64,000 bases of DNA from Pseudomonas cichorii (GTDB lineage: Bacteria; Pseudomonadota; Gammaproteobacteria; Pseudomonadales; Pseudomonadaceae), in contig NZ_CP074349.1 in NCBI RefSeq assembly GCF_018343775.1, positions 4,020,001 to 4,084,000 of the forward strand, read 5' to 3'. The position numbers were made by a program, and so were the translations under genes. The notes under the pieces were generated by a model that was not told the origin of the DNA, searched no databases, and worked only from the letters and a program-made list of their open reading frames with translations. This document shows positions 57,934 to 64,000 of the stretch, piece by piece (positions within the stretch are counted from its first letter, which is position 1; every line of letters starts with the position of its first letter).

Positions 57934-59142
57934 TCACTTGGTCTTGGGCAGGAAGAGGGTCAGGATGCCGAGCAACGGCAGGTACGAACACAGGTTATAG
58001 ACGTACAGAATGCCGTGGCTGTCAGCCAGATAACCCAGCAACGCCGCGCCGATCCCGCCAAAGCCGAACATCAGGCCAAAGAAGATACCGGCGATCATGC
58101 CCACATTGCCCGGCACCAACTCCTGCGCATAAACAACGATGGCGGAAAACGCCGACGCCAGGATGAAACCGATAATGACGCTCAGGACGCTGGTCCAGAA
58201 CAGATCGGCATAAGGCAGCGCCAGGGTGAAAGGTGCCGCGCCCAGAATCGAAAACCAGATCACTTTCTTGCGGCCAATCCTGTCGCCAATCGGGCCGCCA
58301 AAGAACGTGCCCGCCGCCACTGCGCCCAGGAACAGGAACAGATGCAGTTGCGAGCTGGCCACCGACAGGTCGAACTTCTCGATCAGGTAGAACGTGAAGT
58401 AGCTGGTGAGGCTGGTCATGTAGAAGAACTTGGAAAACACCAGAAACGCCAGAATGCCCAGAGACAGAATCACCCGCTGTCTCGACAGGCCGTGTGTCGC
58501 CGCCTGACCGGCCTTGAGTTTGAACAGGTTCAGGTGCGCCCGATACCAACGGCTGATGGCGTACAGCAAGCCCAGGGAAAACAGGGCAAACAGGCCGATC
58601 CAGGCCACATTGCCCTGACCGAACGGAATGATGATCGCAGCCGCCAGCAACGGGCCGAACGCCGAACCGGTATTGCCGCCGACCTGGAAGGTCGATTGCG
58701 CCAGCCCGAAACGCCCACCGGAAGCCAGCCGTGCAATACGCGAAGCTTCAGGGTGAAAGGTCGATGAACCGATGCCGATAAGCGCCGATGCCAACAGGAT
58801 CAGCGGAAAACTGCCCACCATCGACATCATCACAATACCGATCAAGGTACAGATCGAACCCAGTGGCAGGACCAGCGGGTTGGGATGCCGGTCGGTGTAA
58901 TAGCCGACCCAGGGTTGCAGCAGCGAGGCCGTGATCTGAAAGGTCAGGGTAATGAGCCCGATCTGGGTGAAGCTCAAGTCATAGCTGGCCTTGAGCATTG
59001 GGTAGATCGACGGCAGGATGGCCTGGATCAAGTCGTTGATCAAATGCGCCAGGGCAACCGCGCCGATAATGCGCATCACCAGTGGGCTGCTCTGCGGAGT
59101 CGTCGAAGCCGCGGGAGTGCCGGGCTGAGCGCTGATCGCCAT
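57934..59142 (-). CDS. Fosmidomycin-resistance-type MFS transporter
   Basis: 402 aa from the ATG at 59142 (GGA about 8 bases upstream; another ATG three codons earlier). Twelve membrane segments; HLINDLIQAILPSIYPMLKASYDLSFTQIGLI and QPWVGYYTDRHPNP are typical of the Fsr family. Likely drug or small-molecule efflux. Its stop directly abuts the stop of the DUF1853 gene. Confidence 0.85.
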   Translation of the reverse strand: MAISAQPGTPAASTTPQSSPLVMRIIGAVALAHLINDLIQAILPSIYPMLKASYDLSFTQIGLITLTFQITASLLQPWVGYYTDRHPNPLVLPLGSICTLIGIVMMSMVGSFPLILLASALIGIGSSTFHPEASRIARLASGGRFGLAQSTFQVGGNTGSAFGPLLAAAIIIPFGQGNVAWIGLFALFSLGLLYAISRWYRAHLNLFKLKAGQAATHGLSRQRVILSLGILAFLVFSKFFYMTSLTSYFTFYLIEKFDLSVASSQLHLFLFLGAVAAGTFFGGPIGDRIGRKKVIWFSILGAAPFTLALPYADLFWTSVLSVIIGFILASAFSAIVVYAQELVPGNVGMIAGIFFGLMFGFGGIGAALLGYLADSHGILYVYNLCSYLPLLGILTLFLPKTK

Positions 59143-59302
59143 ACATTTCATCCGTAAAAATGGTTTTGGAATACCCTCATTCTGATATTACAAAATGTGT
59201 CATATCGAGACGGGGTCGCCAATTTGCCATTTTTCAGGGCATCCGTGCCATTTTTTATTGCTCTTTTGCGATGAGCTTCGTGAACTCCAGACAACAGTGA
59301 GT

Positions 59303-60637
59303 TCATTCGTGAACCAGGTCGCCCGTTTCTCGATGCCCTGCCACGTCATGCAGGGAAATCTTCGAAGTCTCTGGTAACGCCAGGCCACCCACCAATGCCA
59401 GAGCCGCCACCGCAATCAGATAAAAGGCTGGCGACAGGTTACTGCCAGTGGTGCTGATCAACCAGGTCGCCACCAACGGCGCGGTACCACCGAACAGGGT
59501 GTAGGCCATGTTGTAGGTGATGGCCGAGGCCGTGTATCGGGTACGAGTCGGGAAGGTTTCCGAAAGCAGCGCCGCCGTGACCACGCCACACAATACCGCG
59601 CCGACAGCCAACAGCATTACCCCGAAAATCGAAGCCGCGAACGATCCCGAACTGGCCATCAGGAAAGAAGGAAACACCACCAGCATCAGCAAGACACAGG
59701 CCGTAACCACAGTGGCGCGTCGCCCGACCCGGTCGGAATAAGCACCGGCCAGCGGACAGATCGCAGCGGCAAACAACAAGGCGATCAACGACACCAGCAA
59801 CGCCGTGGCCCGACTCAAGCCACCGGCCACTTGCAGGTAGGTCGCGAAGTAAGTGGTGAACATATAGAACGACAGCGCCGTCAGGGAAATGAACGCCCCC
59901 AGGCAGCAAATGGCCCCGCCATGGTTGCGCAGGGTTTCCCTGAGTGGCGAATGGGCCACCGCATGTTCCTGTGCCACCGCCTGGAACGCCGGGGTTTCGT
60001 CCAGCCTCCAGCGCAGGTACACACCGACCAGTCCCAGGGGTGCCGCAATCAGAAACGGCAGGCGCCAGCCCCAACTACCCATGGTTTCCGCCGACAATGA
60101 CGCCTCCAGCGCATAGGCCACCACGGCGGCGGCAGCAAAGGCCGAGAAGGTCGAAACCGGCAGAAAACTGCCGTACCAGGCACGCTGATCCTGCGGAGCG
60201 TGCTCCATCAGATAGGCACAGGCACCGGCATATTCACCGCCCGCCGAAAAACCCTGGGCGCAGCGAATGATGGTCAGCAGAATGGGAGCGGTCACACCAA
60301 TGGCCGCATACGTGGGCAACAGACCAATCAGGGTCGTGGCACCCGCCATCAACAGAATGGTGATGGCCAGCGTACGCTTGCGACCGATCCTGTCACCGAG
60401 CATTCCAAAGAAAATCCCGCCCAGAGGCCGGAAGGCGAAGGCAACGGCAAAGACCGCGAAGGTTTTCAGCAACGCAGCACTGGTGTCGGTACTGGGGAAG
60501 AACTGCAAAGCGATGGTGGTCGCGAGAAATCCATAGACCGCAAAGTCGAACCATTCGACAAAGTTACCCAGCGCGGCCGCCACTATGACCTTTCTCAAAG
60601 TCGCAGGATCGACCTGCTCTACGACGGTAGTTGTCAT
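59303..60637 (-). CDS. MFS transporter, metabolite:H+ symporter family
   Basis: 444 aa from the ATG at 60637 with CGAGG 7 bases upstream. VVAAALGNFVEWFDFAVYGFLAT and FRPLGGIFFGMLGDRIGRKRTL are the MHS signatures shared with KgtP, ProP and ShiA. Imports an organic acid or zwitterion; which one is unknown. The ACC deaminase-like gene lies just upstream on the same strand, so the two may be co-expressed. Confidence 0.86.
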   Translation of the reverse strand: MTTTVVEQVDPATLRKVIVAAALGNFVEWFDFAVYGFLATTIALQFFPSTDTSAALLKTFAVFAVAFAFRPLGGIFFGMLGDRIGRKRTLAITILLMAGATTLIGLLPTYAAIGVTAPILLTIIRCAQGFSAGGEYAGACAYLMEHAPQDQRAWYGSFLPVSTFSAFAAAAVVAYALEASLSAETMGSWGWRLPFLIAAPLGLVGVYLRWRLDETPAFQAVAQEHAVAHSPLRETLRNHGGAICCLGAFISLTALSFYMFTTYFATYLQVAGGLSRATALLVSLIALLFAAAICPLAGAYSDRVGRRATVVTACVLLMLVVFPSFLMASSGSFAASIFGVMLLAVGAVLCGVVTAALLSETFPTRTRYTASAITYNMAYTLFGGTAPLVATWLISTTGSNLSPAFYLIAVAALALVGGLALPETSKISLHDVAGHRETGDLVHE

Positions 60638-60741
60638 GCTGACCTCGGCCATTGATGGGGGAATGGACCGATTATCAGGACAGTGAATGGAAGGCTTTAC
60701 TCTGAAAGTGTCATCCACATAGTCAGGGACGACGCCCGGCC

Positions 60742-61650
60742 TCAGGACATCATTGCCCGCCGACCTTGCAGGCCGCCGGTGTGAACGAAAATCAGGCGAG
60801 TGCCCGGAATGAAGCGCCCGGCTGCCACTTCATGGTGCAGGGCCAGCAGCGCTTTACCGGTGTAGAGCGGCTCCAGCGGAATACCGCTTTGCGCTTCACT
60901 GCCGGCGATAAACGCCAGCAGATGCGCATCGGTTCTGGCAAATCCGCCGCGACTGGCATCCAGCAATTGATATCCCGAAGGCACGCCCACCAAGGCCGAC
61001 ACATTGCGGGCAACGCCATGATCATCCGGAACCGCCAGCGCACCATATACCGGGTGAGCGCCCGCCTCCGCCAACACCAGCCCGGCCAGAGTGGTTCCGG
61101 TACCCGCCGCCAGCCACCAGGCGTGATAATCCTCCCAGCCCAAGGACTGCAACGGCTGTTTTATCAAGCCCAGCAATCGGGCACAGCCCAGCGCGCCGGG
61201 CATGCCTCCTCCACCTTCGGGGATCGGATACAGCTCGGGATACTGCGCCTGCCATGGCGACCAGAACCCCTCGTCATGCCGTGCGCGGTAACCGGCATAG
61301 CCCAGCCAGTGCAATTGCATCCCGAAGGCTTGCAGATCAAGCACCGTAGGCGTCTGCTGCTCATGGCCGCGCAACAGGCCCACCGTGGGAAAACCGAAAC
61401 GCCTGCCCGCCGCAGCCAGCGCATGCAGATGATTGGAATGAGCGCCACCCAGGCTGATGACACCCGCCGCGCCCAACTGAACCGCACAGGCCAGATGCTC
61501 GGTGAGCTTGAACCACTTGTTGCCGCTGATCAGGGGATCGATCAGGTCCAGTCGCAGGATTGCGACTTCGATACCTGCCCGTTTCAACCAGGGCAGGTTC
61601 AGGAGTTCGAGCGGGGCGGCAGGATGCCAGGTCAGTGCAGAGGCCAGCAT
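60742..61650 (-). CDS. ACC deaminase / D-cysteine desulfhydrase family enzyme
   Basis: 302 aa from the ATG at 61650. Fold type II PLP enzyme: PLP-binding Lys in ISGNKWFKL, ISLGGAHSNHLHALAAAG and the phosphate loop AAGTGTTLAGLVLAE. Members break 1-aminocyclopropane-1-carboxylate or D-cysteine to a keto acid and ammonia (plus sulfide). The residues that separate the two were not resolved; D-cysteine desulfhydrase activity is more common in such plant-associated pseudomonad homologues. Confidence 0.85.
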   Translation of the reverse strand: MLASALTWHPAAPLELLNLPWLKRAGIEVAILRLDLIDPLISGNKWFKLTEHLACAVQLGAAGVISLGGAHSNHLHALAAAGRRFGFPTVGLLRGHEQQTPTVLDLQAFGMQLHWLGYAGYRARHDEGFWSPWQAQYPELYPIPEGGGGMPGALGCARLLGLIKQPLQSLGWEDYHAWWLAAGTGTTLAGLVLAEAGAHPVYGALAVPDDHGVARNVSALVGVPSGYQLLDASRGGFARTDAHLLAFIAGSEAQSGIPLEPLYTGKALLALHHEVAAGRFIPGTRLIFVHTGGLQGRRAMMS

Positions 61651-61745
61651 GAAAAGACCAGAAATGAGGGGACGGGACGAAGTGTACAGCTTTTGTATAC
61701 CGCTGGGCCTTGGTCCCCACACTCAGCAACTTGCAGACATCCCGA

Positions 61746-62015
61746 TCACTCGACCTTGAACCCAGGCTTGCCGTTTTCGGCTCGCCACTGCTTGATGGTA
61801 TTCACGATGCCTTCTGGAGAAGAGTCTGCATCTGGCTGCGGGTAATAGATAAGATCACTCCCGTCGGGATGCTCGGTAACATTCTCAAAATGGATAACCC
61901 ATCGCCCATGCTCAGCCTCACTCATCGCATTGACTGCACAAATGTCACTCACAAAACGGATAAACTCCAATTCGGAGTCATCCTCTAAGTGCCTTTCAAC
62001 TCCGCCATGTTTCAC
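61746..62015 (-). CDS. Colicin/pyocin DNase immunity protein
   Basis: 89 aa if it starts at the GTG at 62015, the usual size of this family. The signature TEHPDGSDLIYYP and the ending IKQWRAENGKPGFKVE are intact, as in Im2/Im9-type and pyocin immunity proteins, which bind and block the HNH nuclease. There is no stop between it and the remaining nuclease frame, so it may also be translated as the C-terminal end of a fusion beginning at 62306. The start is uncertain because no normal ribosome-binding site is clear. Confidence 0.82.
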   Translation of the reverse strand: MKHGGVERHLEDDSELEFIRFVSDICAVNAMSEAEHGRWVIHFENVTEHPDGSDLIYYPQPDADSSPEGIVNTIKQWRAENGKPGFKVE

Positions 62016-63181
62016 CTCCGAATGCAATTTAATATAACGTGCGGGGGTAAGAATACGCATATTATCCAAATCATAAACAGCGCCTCCGTTAGATATAAAA
62101 TCTACATAATGAATCTCAAACACCTTCCTTTCACCGACACTTTGCTTCTTCGGAGTATATGGAGCATAGCCCTTCTGCATCAGTACCTTATTTTCCGAAG
62201 AAAACTGACTTACGAGGAGTTCATCCTCCGCTACCAGCTTCCAGAAGGCCTCTCTAAAGCGTGAAAAATTACTGAACTGCTTACTTCGGTATAGGAGCTC
62301 CTTCACCCTCTGCCAGTGATCCTAACCAGTGACCTGCAACAGTCTGCCCCTCTCCGCTCACGACTTCTGGCATATTTCCAGGACTCTGGAAAACCACGTA
62401 AAGTGCAGACAGTCCAGAATCAGCAGAAAATATAAAAACATAATCACCGATCTCGACATCATCGAGTTCCGGATAGGTGTCAATCCTGCCAGCAACAGGT
62501 ATCAATGTGGCACCGCTATACACTGACACTTGAGGTGTATCGACAGGTAGTGCATTAGAACTGTTGCCTGGATCGGCTATTGGCGTCCAGATCAGGGTCT
62601 TGGACGGTATATCCGGCGTCGAGGCCGAGTAAACATTCTGTACAGAATCATATACCGCAGCGACAACCCGCACGTTTCTCGATGTGACTCCTGTGCAAAA
62701 CGGCGCTTATAATCTGCTTCATGAGAAGTTTGGGCAAACCAATGAAGTTCTCTGGGACGGGGGTGACCGTTCATAAGACGGATAACTACATCCATTTGCT
62801 GCTTATGACTCAACGACAATGGATCAGTCCCATAAAATCGCTCCGCCTCCGAAGAAACCTGTTGGATTTCAGCTCTCTTTTTTCCATAAGCTGTCCGCGC
62901 AAAATCAACTCACGCTGAATCCCTTCGATCGTATTTGTGTCTTGAATAATGCCCCCACGAGCGACACTGAGTTCTTGACCAAGAGCTGAATCAAGCAAAG
63001 CCAGACTGGTTTGAAAGCTTTTCTCCCAATCCAGGAGGGTGTGATACATGAAAAGTCCAAACCGCATAGCTTCAGGTATCGCGGGCGCTGACGCTCCCGT
63101 TGAGCGTCCAAGACTAAAATCCACAGTCGGAGGCTGCGCCCCACTATAAATAGGCGGCAGTGTTATTTGTTTCCTTGGCAT
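62016..63181 (-). pseudogene. S-type pyocin (HNH nuclease bacteriocin), frameshifted remnant
   Basis: Four consecutive pieces in changing frames on the minus strand read as one pyocin: the N-terminus from the ATG at 63181 (AAGGA upstream; MPRKQITLPP); EIQQVSSEAERFYGTDPLSLSH through NGHPRPRELHWFAQ; NVRVVAAVYDSVQNVY through EGEGAPIP (Pyocin_S translocation domain); and KQFSNFSRFREAFW through the HNH region. Breaks lie near 62878-62883 (a run of six Ts on the plus strand), near 62690, and near 62285, where about 23 bases appear lost. In the HNH region the expected HH is HY and the RHxxxH is RYIKLH, so two key His residues are replaced. No LexA box or P-box was found upstream. The immunity gene follows. 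Confidence 0.82.
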
Positions 63182-63528
63182 TAATTATCCTTAAAACAAC
63201 GGGCCAGCTCCCTGAACACAGGACTTCAGGCACGTATAAAAATGCATCCATGCAGTTATTAAAATTAAACAGACCAATAGAGAAAAGACCACCAAACAAA
63301 ATCCGTTTAAACACCACACAAGAAAAATGTAAAGCAACATCAAAACAAGATCAATACAATTTATTGCAAGCAAGAACCACAAATATAAAGTTTGATTTTT
63401 TGAAAAATCAAAATCAGACACGCCGCAACTGGCCGTAGGAAACACCCGAAGCCAAGACAGTATTTTCGCACCAAAAAGAAAAGGCGCTTGCGCGCCCTTT
63501 CAACTAAAAAGAATGGCTCAGTTCAAAA
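63182..63528. other. AT-rich region upstream of the pyocin remnant
   Basis: About 350 bases, very AT-rich. An 84-aa frame (63191-63445, minus, GTG start) ends 9 bases before the pyocin start and would encode a two-segment hydrophobic peptide. However it lacks a clear ribosome-binding site, and near its start lies a perfect AT-rich palindrome (TTTGATTTTT-TG-AAAAATCAAA, 63391-63412), so it is more likely non-coding. The region probably contained the bacteriocin promoter. Confidence 0.55.
63471..63500 (-). terminator. Rho-independent terminator of fadH
   Basis: On the minus strand a GGCGC/GCGCC stem with a 4-base loop is followed by TTTTCTTTTT, shortly after the fadH stop. Confidence 0.8.
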
Positions 63529-64000
63529 TTACAAGGCCGCAGCCAGTCGCGATCCCTGATCGATCGCCCGCTTGGCATCCAGCTCGGCAGCGACATCCGC
63601 GCCGCCGATCAGATGGACGCTCTGCCCCGCCGCGACCAATCCGTCATACAACTCGCGCAACGGGTCCTGGCCGGCACAGATGACGACGTTGTCCACTGGC
63701 AGCAGTTTTTCTTCGCCCTCGCCAATACGGATATGCAGGCCGGCATCGTCGATTTTCAGGTACTGCACACTGTTGAGCATTTGCACCTGTTTGTTTTTCA
63801 GGCCGGTGCGGTGTATCCAGCCGGTGGTCTTGCCCAGGCCATCGCCGACCTTGGTGTCCTTGCGCTGCAACAGGAAAACCTGACGCGCCGGAGCGTGGAC
63901 CTCGGCCTTGATGCCTGCCACACCGCCACGCGCCTGCAGGCTGGTGTCGATGCCCCACTCCTTCCAGAAGGCATCACGATCCTGGCTGGTGGAGACGCCC
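63529..64000 (-). CDS. fadH: 2,4-dienoyl-CoA reductase FadH (C-terminal part)
   Basis: The last 156 codons, continuing beyond the right edge. EWGIDTSLQARGGVAGIKAEV, LLQRKDTKVGDGLGKTTGWIHRTGLK and VVICAGQDPLRELYDGL are typical of the NADP-binding C-terminus of FadH, an FMN/FAD/Fe-S enzyme that reduces 2,4-dienoyl-CoA during degradation of unsaturated fatty acids. The TIM-barrel FMN domain lies outside the window. Confidence 0.9.
   Translation of the reverse strand, partial: GVSTSQDRDAFWKEWGIDTSLQARGGVAGIKAEVHAPARQVFLLQRKDTKVGDGLGKTTGWIHRTGLKNKQVQMLNSVQYLKIDDAGLHIRIGEGEEKLLPVDNVVICAGQDPLRELYDGLVAAGQSVHLIGGADVAAELDAKRAIDQGSRLAAAL

Noticed and set aside
63191..63445. An 84-aa hydrophobic minus-strand frame before the pyocin remnant, possibly a lysis or small membrane protein
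   Set aside because: GTG start without a ribosome-binding site, an AT-rich palindrome inside the frame, and hydrophobicity explained by T-rich sequence; kept only as a note in the intergenic entry.

Overview
The window is a stretch of Pseudomonas chromosome, most like the P. syringae / P. fluorescens lineage. The evidence is the gene content and order: cheR-cheV-flgA-flgM-flgN-flgZ; the run nadK, metallophosphoesterase, rhomboid, YeaC, DUF2797 and pepN; pobR/pobA; an SH3-domain gene next to ppnN; GC-rich codon use; and REP-type palindromes around GCGAATTTATTCGC. Almost everything is coding. There is no tRNA, rRNA, CRISPR array, insertion sequence or prophage.

Layout. 1-1877: a MacB-type ABC exporter pair, the permease cut by the left edge. 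2346-7393: an orphan FlhE-like secreted protein, then cheR and cheV on the minus strand and flgA, flgM, flgN and flgZ on the plus strand. A near-consensus FliA promoter precedes flgM and a sigma-54-like promoter precedes flgA. 7472-10216: an MFS transporter and a glutamine-synthetase-like ligase. 10487-16714: a glycan cluster (sugar aminotransferase, methyltransferase, multidomain glycosyltransferase, convergent sugar N-formyltransferase), probably decorating flagellin or another surface structure with a 4-formamido-4,6-dideoxyhexose. 16829-19119: a histidine kinase and a response regulator with TPR repeats. 19120-19635: a repeat-rich non-coding stretch. 19636-25743: SH3 protein, ppnN, and pobR/pobA with an MFS carrier for 4-hydroxybenzoate use.

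25880-27223 is an AT-richer two-gene island: a protein with an intact HAE/PCxxC deaminase domain and a degenerate deaminase-like N-terminal half, plus a small abutting partner. 27378-35848 is an apparent acid-sugar catabolic operon: DapA-type lyase, Fe-dependent alcohol dehydrogenase, DUF1537 kinase, PdxA2, sodium:solute symporter, sialidase-like hydrolase, SDR and a DeoR repressor. 35849-40885 is a second aldonate cluster: AraD1/GguC-type FAH protein, MFS carrier, IlvD/Edd dehydratase and a FadR-type regulator, with a matching palindromic operator between the divergent genes.

40929-44390: an RND/MMPL exporter with a YCF48-type periplasmic protein. 44537-50065: a PspA/YjfI-type envelope cluster (YjfC/YgiC ligase, YgiB, DUF350, DUF2491, potassium-channel-like protein, PspA, DUF2170). 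50261-57933: housekeeping genes. 57934-61650: two MFS transporters and an ACC deaminase/D-cysteine desulfhydrase homologue. 61746-63181: the remains of an S-type pyocin gene, broken by three frameshifts and with two catalytic histidines replaced, beside an immunity domain that looks intact. The window ends inside fadH.

Most distinctive parts: the two-fold deaminase island, the formyl-sugar glycan cluster, the decayed pyocin with preserved immunity, the sialidase-containing acid-sugar operon, and the hairpin-rich gap at 19.2-19.6 kb.
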